Below, piece by piece: positions 1 through 11,400 of a stretch of 64,000 bases of DNA. Source of the DNA: Lumbricus terrestris (lineage: Eukaryota > Annelida > Clitellata > Crassiclitellata > Lumbricidae); contig OX457042.1 in assembly GCA_949752735.1 (NCBI GenBank), forward strand, positions 33,464,789 through 33,528,788. The letters run 5' to 3'. The translations under genes and the position numbers were made by a program. The notes beneath the pieces are model-generated. The model was not told the origin of the DNA, did not search any database, and saw only the letters and a program-made list of their open reading frames with translations. The stretch's first letter is position 1. Each line of letters starts with the position of its first letter.

Positions 1-620
1 ATATTGATGTCATATAGAGGGTGTTGCTTGTTCTGGTTCTCAAAGACTGTTCCTGTTCCTAGCCATCCTCGGTGCGAGGTTCGGCCGCGTCATGCACGAT
101 GTTCCTCCAACGATTCCTGTCCTCCGTCATTCTTAGCATTTCTCCCATTTGCAAGCCCGTCCATGTCTTTATGTTGTCCAGCCAATTCCTTCTTGGCCTT
201 CCTCTTCCTCCCGGAATTGTGCCCTGCATGATCTCTTTCTCTATGCATGTTCCCTTCTTCCTCATGATGTGACCGAAGTATATCATTTTTCTTTCTTTAA
301 CTGTTCTTAGCATGTTCCTCTTCACACCAGCGGCCTCCATCACCCATTCGTTTGTTCATTTTTCCATCCATGGTATTCTCATGATCAATCTAAGACATTT
401 CATCTCAAAACGCTTCTATTCTCCTCTCCTCCTCCGTCCTCAATGTTCAGCTTTCACAACCATACAGTGCCACCGGCCACACCAACGACCTCCACAGCTT
501 TATCTTTGTTTCCTTTGCTATGTCGTGACTTTTCCAAAGACTGCATTGATGCAAATTTCCAGTGTGCCATTCTGTCCAGACAGGGATTTAATCCTAGCCT
601 TCGGAATTTATAATTCATCA
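1..620 (-). mobile_element. Non-LTR retrotransposon (LINE) reverse-transcriptase C-terminal fragment, decayed
   Basis: Reading the minus strand from about 343 down to 59 gives an open stretch with FGHIMRKKG, then GGRGRPRRNWLDNIKTW, then DRNRWRNIVHDAA. This is the usual tail of RTE/CR1-like reverse transcriptases, after the catalytic core. Upstream on the same strand (about 340-600) the typical ALYGCES block and an ERRIEAF block are recognisable but broken by stops, so the copy is dead. It lies in or beyond the intron left of the last visible exon of the TDRD12-like gene, on the same strand as that gene. The left edge of the window cuts it. Confidence 0.7.
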
Positions 621-757
621 TCTTAATCACTAGTCCCCTTCATCACTCATTCAAAATTTAAAGCATTTAACATAAGTTTGACACATGAGAAATTTGAGAG
701 CAACACTTAAAATAAGAAAATACGCCTAAATTGAAAGTATTGAAACGATGTGCTTAC

Positions 758-3700
758 CCTAACTTGGTATTTAGTTCAAAATCCATAAGCAATGTGATTG
801 GGCGGATGTTGTGCAGAACACAAGACTTCACAAGGAATGGTTGCTTGAAAAACTCGTCCTTGCATTCTCTCAGCCTTAATGGACAGACAACAGTAGTTAA
901 CATGAGCAATAATAAATTTTTTTTTATCATATCTGTAGGGGGCGGGGTGAGGCATGAGGGAGAATATTTTTAAATGAGAGAACAATGAGGAAACAAAGTT
1001 ATTAGCCCTAAGTTTGGGACGATTGCCATTCCACATGGGGGGACCAGCTACATTACTCAAACCCCGATGTACAGTCCAGTTCTGCGAACAAAAGGATAAA
1101 GACGAAAGCAAAGAATGAAATTATGATGCAGCAAACGGCTTTCACATATAGTCTGAGATATATTTAAGGTCATTTCCTTTCCCAACTGCGCTTTGAAGAA
1201 CAGCAAAAAACATTTAAAATAGATTGAATGGGAAAAAATGCCGTTTCAGGAGGTCCATAAGAATCTTACGCCTGCTTCATACATCATACGGTCCACATCG
1301 AGGTGGTGAGGACAGTGTTGGCTTGTTACTTTTTAAAAGTAATCAGTTATAGTAACTAGTTGCTGGACTGCAAAAAGTAACTCAGAAACACATGAAAAAT
1401 CTTTTCAGAAATAATTTCTTAAGCCTCATTTAAACTTCTCTGCTTGTTGAGTTTTTCTACATTTTAAGCTTAACGAATACTCGATAAGATTCAGCAAAAA
1501 AGGAATAACTGACCAGCGTAGAGGAATCATAACACAGTCTCTGCCATAATCCAACAGGTAACAGCTGGAAAAAAAAATACAAATAAAACTAGTTTGTGAT
1601 GCTATCACAATATATATAGCCAGCACATAATCACAATCACAATATAAAAAAAACTATTCAGCCCTGGCATAAAAGAAGTGCAATCAATGCAACACTGATC
1701 ACTGTAACATTCTGAATCTTGGTGGTAACAACACAACGCCAAATACTGAATGAACAGCAGCCAGCGTCAGATTTGTTGACGTTGCAAAACAAAACAAAAC
1801 AAATTAAAACTGATAAAAATTAGAAAGTAAAACACATCCAGAACAAAAAACCTGATTTTACAACAGCATGTATTCAAATAATATGGGGGGGTCAACAAAT
1901 GAATATAGTTATTATGAACACAGTCCATGACAAATTTGAATGTGCAGGGGAGGTTCTGCACTTTACTTAAAAGTGGGGAACACTGAACAACACTCTGCAT
2001 TCATGCTGCTACTTTCAATTTCTCCAGAAACGTTAAAGCCACATTCTGCATTCTAAAAATTATAAAACTTGCGATCCCCAAAGGTTTTAGAACTATTTTA
2101 CGTAAGAATTTCTAAAAGCACATATTGGACCAGAGAAAGAAACCGAAGAGAGAAGACAAGATTTAAGACAACAGAGAGTCAGCATCGTAGCATTAACAGA
2201 GGGAGAGAAATCTAAAATTAGCAAGCATCACCAAAAACACGTGAAATGCAAAAACACAAAGTGAACATCACCTTGCGTGTGGTCCTGTATTTCGCTGGAT
2301 GATCTGATCAACTCGTACTCTGTACCACTTGTCCCTCTCTTTGCCAATGCAGTGCTATTAGCACAAGAACAGAATAATCATAAAGACTTTAAATTGCAAA
2401 AGAAGAAGTTGAATATGAGTACTGAACTGAATTTCAGTCTTCCGCCGGACATCAGATTGGCTGGTCATTTCAGTGGACTCTTTCAAATCAAATTTTAAAT
2501 CTTATCTGTTTATTAGCCATTTGTCAGGTGCCATTGTAGCGGTGTGGTCACGTTACGGTACCATATAAATTGTCGTTATTATTAATTATTATTAATTATG
2601 AGTGGATACGCTTGAAATATATTTGTACAGAGATTTCAATACACAATAATCATTCAAAGTCTAAAGCAGGAATGAACAATGATTTTTAAGTGTAATGAAC
2701 AGCTGCAAGGTTAACCTTACTTTAATACAGACCCTGCCTGGTAAAGACTAGGGTTTTGTACCATGTTAGTCTTGATAAATGTAAGTTTAATTTATAGCTG
2801 TGTTCCTGCACAGCTTATATTATTATTTATTTCTATTAATAATTTTTTACTTTACTCATTATTAATATTATTAATTATTAAACTGCCATTTATAACATAC
2901 ATTAGAAATAAAAATAGAATACTCCACAAAACCCCATTTACAACAGGAAAGACTGCTCATAATACATCTGAAACAAATGTCTTAAGGTGTTTTTTTAAAG
3001 CGGTAATGATGAAGATTTGCGAATAAATCCTGGAACTTATTTCACTGTCGGGCCGCAAATGCACGGCTTCAATATTTCCTAAGTGATCGTGTGACAATGA
3101 GCATCAAATGGACATCTCACAAGTTCATAGGATCTACCAGAAGAATTGTACCATCGTGACCAGATCTGTACCACTGTCATTCAATGTTCATTTTTTGAGA
3201 CAAGAAAATCCTTCAGGAAGTATATGAGAAGAAGCTCCCAAGAATAGGTTGTTTCATATTTGAAGGGTGATGACTATGCCTTTCACATAGCAAATATGAA
3301 AAATTTAAACTAACAAAAATTAATTAACCCTTTACCCGTTCATTTTTAAGTTTTAAACCCGTTTTCAGCGGATATTCTCGGGGCAAACGGGTAAAGGATT
3401 AATAAAACAAAAAATCAGAAGAAACTCAAGACAATCCCAACCTGTCCCAAAACTGGAGTCACAGCCTTCGATATGAAAGCATCGCTGTTGAAGTACGCAT
3501 CAATCTTCACGCACAGCTCATCAAACAATCGATTCTCTTCGCCAAGACCTGTCTCCTTGATTAGGTAACACCCTGGATCAATCACCTACACATAAAAAAT
3601 TATATTCTATTTATAATTTAGTAATAATCATAATTAAAATATATGTCGTCATCTCTTTTCACCCATGGATGTAGATATACACAATTGTGTTGGAAAATAT

Positions 3701-4291
3701 ACCCTTCATTGGCCGAGGGTATAGGATTCCCATGCCATTAACTACACATTGGTCGATAAAGGTTTCAACAAAGCATGATTTCTTTGTTTGTATGCTCACT
3801 TGTTATAGCGCCTCTTCCAGCCCTCAACCACTACTCAGAGGCGCTCCCGACTACAGCGTGAACACTGCATCGGAGTTTCACACCGAAGTGCTGAGCAATT
3901 GCGAGTGAAGGACTTGCCCAAGGTCCCTACACGGCAACTTGAGGTGAATTCGAACCTTCCGGCTTCAAGGCAACGATGTCACCACTACACCACCGCGCCC
4001 CTAATTTTTTGGATGTACAATCAGAATATAAAAGCATCCTGAATAATCGATCGAAAATGCATCGAAAAAATTTATCTTTCGTATAGTCTGACCTGTGAGG
4101 AGTAGGAATACCGAGAAGAAGGAAATAAACGTGAGATGTACATCACATGTATAAGAAATGCATAGTAACATGAATTTCAGAGGCAGCAACATGCAGCAAG
4201 AACCAGCGTGTGTAGTTTTTCATTTCCTCATTTGTTTATATCAAGCCAGAGTAGTTACCTTCAGAATTTCAACCTCTACAGCGCGTTCCAT
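758..4291 (-). CDS. TDRD12: TDRD12-like Tudor-domain protein, N-terminal five exons (gene continues past the left edge)
   Basis: I assembled five exons by eye on the minus strand: 4289-4291 start codon with exon 4259-4291, then 3442-3585, 2272-2354, 1514-1564 and 758-874. Every junction is AG/GT and all phases fit (0, 0, 2, 2, open at 2), giving 142 codons. The product starts MERAVEVEILK, then VIDPGCYLIKETG, a WYRVRV block, CYLLDYGRDC and LRECKDEFFKQPFLV. This is the layout of the N-terminal Tudor region of TDRD12 (Drosophila Yb relatives): an xVLKVxDPGC start, the W-R-x-V strand, the F/L-x-DYG strand, then a region before the DEAD helicase. TDRD12 is a cytoplasmic germline helicase-Tudor protein needed for secondary piRNA production. 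The helicase part is not in the window. The assignment rests on remembered family pattern, not on an alignment. Another Tudor protein is the main alternative. Confidence 0.72.
2433..2606 (+). mobile_element. 3' end fragment of a CR1/L2-like LINE
   Basis: The stretch reads like the 3' end of the larger LINE copy at 38690-39802. Both have CCGGACATYAGATTGG, a SFK-x-LKTYLF-type coding remnant, 'GTAGCGGTRTGGYCRCGTTACG', and the tail ATATAAATTGTCGTTATTATT. It sits in the second intron of the minus-strand TDRD12-like gene, antisense to it. Confidence 0.7.
3783..4001 (-). mobile_element. tRNA-derived SINE (family S1)
   Basis: On the minus strand the element starts GGGGCGCGGTGGTGTAGTGG (A-box-like) and carries GGTTCGAATTC (B box), then ACCTTGGGCAAGTCCTTCAC. 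That last segment resembles the core of MIR/CORE-type SINEs. It is followed by GGGAGCGCCTCTGAGTAG and a tail AGCGCTATAACAAG. Further near-full copies lie at 10010, 17000, 43838 and 62051, all in the same orientation. This copy is in intron 1 of the TDRD12-like gene. Confidence 0.8.
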
Positions 4292-5429
4292 TTTCTCACG
4301 GCAACGCAAGCTACTCTGTAGACAAAAAGGACACACCAATAAACCACACAGCAAATGCAAAAGTGACATAATTCTACTACACTACCAATCATTCGCAGAA
4401 AGTGGTCTTGGGCCAACCACTCCTAGCATGTGCTCTTATATAGAGACCTAACCCCCTTGCCAGCCAAAACAAAAATATGCACAACTGAAATTAATATTAT
4501 ATCATAAAGCATTTATTAAGCACCAGTACATTATAACAAGCAAAAATTGACAGCACAAAGCAATTTTGAGTGAAGTGCCTGATCAAAAATAACTGTGTGG
4601 TAATCATCTGATTAAACCAGTAAATATTAAAATCCAAAATTAAAGTCACCTACAGAATTTTTTTTATTATAACATGGTTTCGCTGAACATGAAGCGGTTC
4701 TTTTTTACTGTAAAGACAGTACAATTTCTGGCACAGCCTGTCAGAATTATAGGTTCATACAACTTGGGCAACTTGTATTAGGGTGCTTCAAGTATATCTT
4801 TTTAACAATTTAATAATTGTTAATAATCCCAAACTTGCGTACTTCTCATCCAGTGGCTCCAGCGTTACAAAAATGGTCTGAAGTCTTGGAAAAAATTATC
4901 TTCACTTGGATACAGCCTGAACCAGCCATGTTAAATAACCCGAGTATGGCGCTAATATTTGAACAACCTGGATACGGCAAATTGCAGTTTGTTGGCAGAT
5001 GGTGGTCTTATTGAACGGAGTGTTTATAACCCTTTCACTCCCTCTGTCACAATGCTTTGAAAAGCACCACGTGGTCTAGCCTATTTTCTTATTACGCAAC
5101 AAAAACACTATTCTGTCTTAGCTAGACACCATTGAAACCACCCGCCAAAGCACCACACGTTGATGAACGTCAATAAAACTTTTATACCTTGAAAGCGCAC
5201 ACAGAAATATACAGAAAACTTGAAAATTCTTCTTTGTTCCAAAAACAGCAGATGTCATGCTATGTGCACGCCTCAAAAAGAAATTACTTAAAGAAATTCA
5301 ATTTCACTTTTCGTCCATGAAAATCGTGAATCTAAAAATAAGATGGATCACGAGGGCTGAGTCTGAGTTGCAAACGGTTAAAGGCCAAGACACTGACATC
5401 AGCGCCATATTTTAGCTGCGGTCGATTCC
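4292..5429. other. Divergent intergenic region, 5' side of the TDRD12-like gene
   Basis: No coding exon or known repeat is recognised here. The region lies between the start codon of the minus-strand TDRD12-like gene and the zinc-finger gene array on the plus strand, so it should hold the TDRD12-like promoter and 5' UTR. No clear TATA or initiator could be assigned by eye. Confidence 0.4.
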
Positions 5430-5890
5430 AAAGATTTTAAGAGGGAGGAAGATGGGTCACCAATGACAAGAATGCTAAAGGGGTCGCGCAAGGGCTTCTG
5501 GTCAATTCATAGGCTCAGACTCGCAGCGAATTTTAACCGACGACTTTATAGGCTATAAATTATGACCGTGCGTATAGTGTTTCGCTTAGTCATAGCCTAA
5601 AATTTTATTTTTTCTCCAAGATCAACATTTACACAGTTCAGATAATAAATATAATCGATATCTATTTTGAAATCGGTAATTTTACTGTGTTTCCAGCAGA
5701 TAAATCGTATTTCCGAATTTTTTTCAGGGTTTGAATCTTCCGCAGCCCGCCTATAACGTCATCGGCTAAAATTCGCTGCGAGTCTGAGCCTATGAATTGA
5801 CCAGAAAACCTTGCGTGACCTCATTGGCACTGCGGCCAGCCAATATCCTTTAAGTAGTCCATCTTCCTCCCTGTTAAAATCTTTGGTCGA
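5430..5890. repeat. Foldback (long inverted repeat) element
   Basis: The left arm (about 5430-5545) and right arm (about 5763-5890) are imperfect reverse complements. CCAAAGATTTTAA at the left pairs with TTAAAATCTTTGG at the right, and AATTCATAGGCTCAGACTCG pairs with CGAGTCTGAGCCTATGAATT. About 215 bp of unrelated AT-rich sequence separates the arms. No target duplication was identified. Confidence 0.7.
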
Positions 5891-6008
5891 TTCAATGCTG
5901 GATTGATTCCATGGATGAGGGTGGTTTGACTCGCCCAATCGCACACAGCTGTTGCACTGTTTGACTGTTTGCAATAATTGAATTGTTGAATCAATAATAA
6001 ACGGATGA

Positions 6009-6092
<84 letters not shown>

Positions 6093-6093
6093 T
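6009..6093. repeat. (AAT)n microsatellite
   Basis: About 28 uninterrupted AAT units. It may be the tail of a decayed LINE. Confidence 0.95.
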
Positions 6094-6454
6094 AATCTTT
6101 TCTTTAATGAAGCGCCTGCGAGACGCGCTGCGCTTTACATTTATAAGTTATGCAGTAATCTTAATTAAACTTAACTACTAACCGAACAGACAGCCTTGCA
6201 ATTACACGGCGCTAATAGCAGCCTACTGCCTACAAAGTACAACGGGGCTCGAACTCGCTACCACTCGCACTCTAAGCCACCGTGTTATCCATTGTGCTAC
6301 CGTGCCATGATTAAGCAAATTTAAGTTTGGGCTCCCTGCAATGATGGCCTCGGGGTTATGGCATTGATTTTGACCCCTTCCTATGCCTGCACTTGTAAAT
6401 CTGAATCACCAGTCAATCTTTATTCCTTAAGTCCCTTAAATCTTTTTTCTTTTG

Positions 6455-6590
6455 CCGTGGCTGGGCTGGGAGCGCCTCTGAGTAGTTTCTTTAAGGGGCG
6501 CTATATAAATGTTAATGAATGAATGAATGAATGAATGAATGAATGAATGAATGAATGAATGAATGAATGAATGAATGAATGAATGAATTA
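6455..6590 (+). mobile_element. SINE S1 3' portion with (GAAT)n tail
   Basis: The stretch contains GGGAGCGCCTCTGAGTAG and GGGGCGCTATATAAAT, the 3' half of SINE S1, followed by about 19 GAAT units (about 6513-6588). The tail is translatable in several frames but is not coding. Confidence 0.7.
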
Positions 6591-6599
6591 ATCTGGTTT

Positions 6600-6785
6600 T
6601 CGTTCTCTGTGGTTGGTCCAACAACCTGGAATAGGTTTCCCTTGACTATGTGACACCTCCCAAGCTGTTCTCAATTTCACAAACTGCTGTAGACTGTTTT
6701 TTTCGCTGGATCTCGGCCGGGGACGACTCTGGTTGGGTTTCGTAATGGAGCGCTAAATAAATTCTGATTGATTGATTGGTGTAAA
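6600..6785 (+). mobile_element. Retroelement 3' fragment with GATT-repeat tail
   Basis: It shares TGTGGTTGGTCCAACAACCT, a CGACACCTCCC-like box, TTTCGCTTGATCTC-like sequence and a (GATT)n tail with copies at 18219-18400 and 25075-25232. The simple-repeat tail is typical of a LINE or of a SINE mobilised by one. The clade was not identified. Confidence 0.6.
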
Positions 6786-7659
6786 GTAACGCGCTATATA
6801 AATGAGAACTGCTGCAAATGAAAACGAAAGCTTTCGGCGGAAGCATTTTGCGAAGTTTGCCAAATACAAATAAAAAAAATGGTGATCGCTAAATAAAAGT
6901 AAAGATCTGTCCAGTTACTGTACTAATAGTGTTTTAACCTCTTAGGTGATATTATGGCGAAATTGCAGTATCGGGGACCGAAGCATGCACACTATCTTAG
7001 TATAGTATATTGTATATAAGCATTGTATATGAGCATTTATAAAGCGCCTCTTACAGACTAGCTATTCAGAGGCGACAAATAAAAATAAATTAAAAGTCCC
7101 TCTTTTTTGTAACATGTTTTTTGGCTGTTGTCCGTAAATGTGAATTACCTTAAACCTTTGCAATTTTATTTAATAATTCCTATCTTCCTACTTTCGAGGT
7201 AGACCATATAGCTTCTCATCACATCTACTAACATTATTTTTCCTTGTGTTGTGACAGTTTCTGTAAATGCAGGGCTGTACAATAATATTGTGTTTAAGTT
7301 GTGTCTGTGTCATCTTAGTATTTCTAATTAAATGAATTGATTGACTGATTTGTTTTCTTCTGGATAGGCCAGAATGCATCACATACATTTTTTATCTGTT
7401 ATTGACACCTTGGCCATTTTAATGTTTTATAAATTTCACTTTGTTTGTTTTAATATAAAAAATGTTGATATGAAAATTTCTTTATTTGTCAACTTAATAG
7501 TCATCTTGCTAAATAATGTCACAGTGACATGCAGCTATGCTGATGTATGTTTCTTTTCTAAATAATAATAATAAGGATTATTTGGCAAATACCACGTTTA
7601 TTTGATAGCAATTACTTGAGATGTGACATAATAAAATAGCTTTTTGTCACTTTTGGTTA

Positions 7660-7866
7660 TAACATTTTTAGGTTGTCAAAAAACAGTGGGTGGACTTTTT
7701 AAAAGTGATACAACTTTTTGTTCTGTTTGAAATATTTTGGCGAAATTTGGCTGTTGTAAACACCTTAAGCCTGTGCAATTTTATTTAATGATTCCTACTT
7801 TTGGCAAAAATATTGACAAAATCCTTAGGGGATTACTTTTTTTTGGCTTACCCTTGTTATAATAAG
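7660..7866 (-). mobile_element. Degraded mariner-type foldback arm
   Basis: It matches one arm of the foldback element at 54123-55294: GTCAAAAAACAGTGGGTGGA, TTTGAAATATTTTGGCGAAA and a decayed end TTTTTTTTGGCTTACCCTTG. The other arm is not clear, and older traces may extend left to about 7085. Confidence 0.55.
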
Positions 7867-7892
7867 TGAATTAGTGATTGAATGCTCCAGGA

Positions 7893-8423
7893 GTGGCCTA
7901 GTGTTGTTTTTCAGCTGTATGTAAGGTTACTGTTTACTCATTGTTAATTGCGTATTCAGTAATTTTTAGACAGACGCATTACTGAAGAGCAGCTTGCGCA
8001 ACAATACATGAATGGTTCAATTTTTTTGCAGATCTGGTCCAGCAATGAAATAGTTTCTCAAGAGAAGGCATTACTTTAGGTATTTCGGCTATGTCCATCA
8101 GAAATAAAATAGGCATTATACTTATGGGTTTCTTTTTTATTCCCACGAATGTTTGTTGGAAGTAGAACTGGTTGTTATGATTAGCACACAAATAAGCTGA
8201 TGGCGAATTTCCTGGATCTAGGCCTAAAATTCTTCTTTTTGAATCTATCCGTTTTTCTCTTCCTTTGCACTATTTTCAATAGAAAGCATGACAATGACTT
8301 TTGAAGACGTCATGGGCCTGTGTAATTTCCCAATGCAAAGAGCTGTAAAGTTCAAATTATATAGTCTTGTTGCCTAGTTTTAATTTAACTTCAAGTTAAT
8401 AGATATTTAAAAGCAGTTAAACC
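7893..8423 (+). pseudogene. Relic of a further THAP-zinc-finger unit (intron remnants only)
   Basis: 7893-7945 resembles the intron 1 segment just before exon 2 of gene A (CTAGTGTTGTTTGTCAGCTG). 7955-8423 resembles intron 2 of genes C and D (GCAGCTTGCGCAACAATACATG and following, compare 42650-42960). These lie directly upstream of gene A exon 1 and join A-type 5' flank near 8424 at a TTTTCAG shared by both parents. The exons between are missing. It looks like the scar of an unequal exchange that removed a former neighbour copy. Confidence 0.6.
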
Positions 8424-8492
8424 GTTTTCAGACTCCAAAGACTTGTGTAGTAATTGTGATTTTCTTTCACTTGATTCTCAGGACGACAAAAC

Positions 8493-11400
8493 ATGGTTAT
8501 TTATTGTGCTGTTCCTGGTTGCCATACCACTTCGTCGAATAGTCGATTAAGATTCTTCCGCTTTCCCAAGGACATTTATCGAAATGAACTTTGGAAAGCA
8601 TTCGCAAAGCGCGGTAGTTTGTTGCCAAAGTTTCCGAAAATGTGTGAGGTATGAATTTTGTAACTTATTAGCTTAACAATTTTGCTTAACTTATCTACTG
8701 CAACTTCTATATATATCTGCAATTTGAAAGGCATTTTCAGTTGTTTTGTTTTGGTCTTTGCATGGCTTCTATCAAGCATTCAAAAGTGCTTCAGGGTCTT
8801 GATTTCTGACTGTGCGTATAAGTGCTTACCAGTAAATAAAAACTAATGTCTCTGTCACAAGACATCTGATCACCTATTTCAGTATAATGTCCATTCATTG
8901 GAAATTTCCTGTTTTTGTTAGTTATAGACTATGAAGACACTAGATATATCGCATTTTAGCTCTTATATTTAATACATTTTCAACAACTGAAACAAATTAA
9001 TATCTAACCAGTTTCTTTGCTCGCATATTATTCACTGGTTCATGTAAGAATTCATTCATATACCTACAGCCAGATCATGCATGCCAGTCCGCCGTATCTG
9101 AAGCTATTGCTATGTCAATATGATTGAATGATTGGTTGATTGATTGTATTGTCTAGTGTTGTTTGTCAGCTGGATGCAAGATTACTGTTTAAGTGTTTAT
9201 CCTCATTAAATACTATTGAAAAGTTTTTATGTGTGGTTTGCTGATAGTTGCACTTTGCCCCATCGCAGTTTGAACAAAATAGACAGGATGGCTGGCTCAA
9301 ACTGAAGTGGTCAGCCGCTCCAACTCTCCATCCTCCTGTTGAACATAAGCAGAGCAAGAAGAGGTGTGTGCAAGAATGTCTCACTGAAAGGAAGCCTGAC
9401 ACTTCCCTGAAACTGGTACGTTATTTACGTTAGTGCCGGTGTCGCGTGACAGAGTCTCCCCCCAAAAGTATCCCCCGGAAACTTTATTTCTAAGCAGATT
9501 CTCCCCTGGCGGATCTGTTCCAGAATAAATTCGACCCCCGGAGACTATATTTTGAACTAAAGTCTCCAGGGGGACAGAGAATATTTCCTCTGCCTACGAA
9601 ACAAAGTCTCTCCATTCAGCGTGAAATCAGCTACAGTCGAATGCAAGTTATAGATGAGCATATTGAACCGTTGGTTTACGTTGCTGAATTATTTAACACG
9701 AACATCTGAATACTTTTATATCTGAAAATGTCTTCCAATACCGATTTTCAGCCACGGGTAGACTCTGTTTTAGGGGGAGACTTTGTATCGGAGGGAGACT
9801 TTATTTCGTGACACCGGCACGTATAGGGCCATTTTTAGGTTGTCGAAGGCTCTGAGGACTCTTTCATTCGTGGACCCCAACTACCAGCTCTGCATTTAAA
9901 GCTGAAACATAATTACGCATTCAGATTATTTATGACGATGTTGTGGATAAAAATGGTACGAGTTTAAATACGAGTGCTAGTGATAAATTTTGTACCCTGT
10001 CATTTTGTTTTTTTTGTATGCGTACTTGTTATAGCGCCCCTTCAAGCTCCTTCTACGCCTCTGATCTACTCAGAGGCGCTCCCGAATGCAGAGCGGACAC
10101 TGCATCGGAGTTTCACGCCGAAGCGCTGAGCAATTGTGAGTGAAGAACTTGCCCAAGGTCCTTACGCGGGGAGGTGGATTCGAACCTTCCGGCTTCAAGG
10201 CAACGACGCCACCACTAGACCACCGCGCCCCACGTCATTATAGACGGACTTATAGCTGAAGAGCAGCTTGCACAGCAATACATGCAACCGTCTCGCTTAT
10301 CACCTCTGTATACATAGTGGTGGAAAGCCATATGCAATGTTTGCGTCAAATGTTTCCGCCAGGGCAACCAGGTTGAGGCATGTAAGGAGATTCAGGGTGA
10401 GAAGCCGTAGTTCTGCTATCGTGGAAAGTGACTTGTGGCATCTTTCGGGTCTCACATGAAGACGCACCGTGGCATGAAGGTCTATTACTAATGCACTGCT
10501 TGTGCACAAAAAGTTGTGTTTGAAAAAGACTTCTGACTGCAAGACTTTCTGTTTCAGACCGATGGTGAAGAATTTAAGTGTGGTGCCTCTGAGACCTCTG
10601 CTGACTCTTCTGCAGACATGGGTAATGAATGACATATGAAATTAAATTTTTTTCTATGCTGTTTTTAGTAAAGACAAATTTAAAGGAGCAATCCATTGGG
10701 CTAATGACAGGAGGCAGCCATGTATAAATGCATTTGCTATACATGTATAAATTTATGTACGAGTTTACTGCTGTGTATGTATATCACACAAAATTCTTTA
10801 ATGACTTTCGTCTGCTTTTTTGTCTACTGCGTTCTTCAGACTTGCATTGAATTCTGCTCATAATGCAATTTCTAAGGCATCATTGGGGCAAGTTACTTCT
10901 AGGATGGTTTACACACACACTGTCACACAGTCATCATTCAGCAATAGAGTTTGGCTGAAAGTGCAGATTTTACTGTTTTAAATACACGAAAGTTTTTTGT
11001 CTCGATTATGGGTTATGGAAGACCATTCCATGTATGGTTGCGCATGGTTCAGCGACCCGAAAGGCCCAGTCACCCAGTTTAGATTCTGTTGCGGGAAATG
11101 GCTACGGCAGCGAAAAACTTTGATGATCACAGCCACGACCTATTAGTGCAGGCTTCCAGCAGCCTGATGCTGGCCGCGAAGAAACATGATGCACAGTTGT
11201 TGAGGCATTTATACATCAGGGGCCAAATTCACGACGGTATCTTAGGCTAAGTACCGTATGAGCCCTAAGACATTACTAACAAAGACACGTCTTTGTACTT
11301 GCGACATGTGCGATTCACAAGACACACTTAGAAGACCACTTACTTAGTCGGCCACCAAAGCATGGTTATAGCTAGCGCGCATGCGCAACATATATTAATA

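Noticed and set aside
6436..6624. Repeated SFIH peptide frame
   Set aside because: It is a translation of the (GAAT)n microsatellite at a SINE end.
7374..7565. Short hydrophobic frames in AT-rich sequence
   Set aside because: AT-rich composition yields Phe/Leu/Ile runs. No start context, splice site or homologue is recognised.
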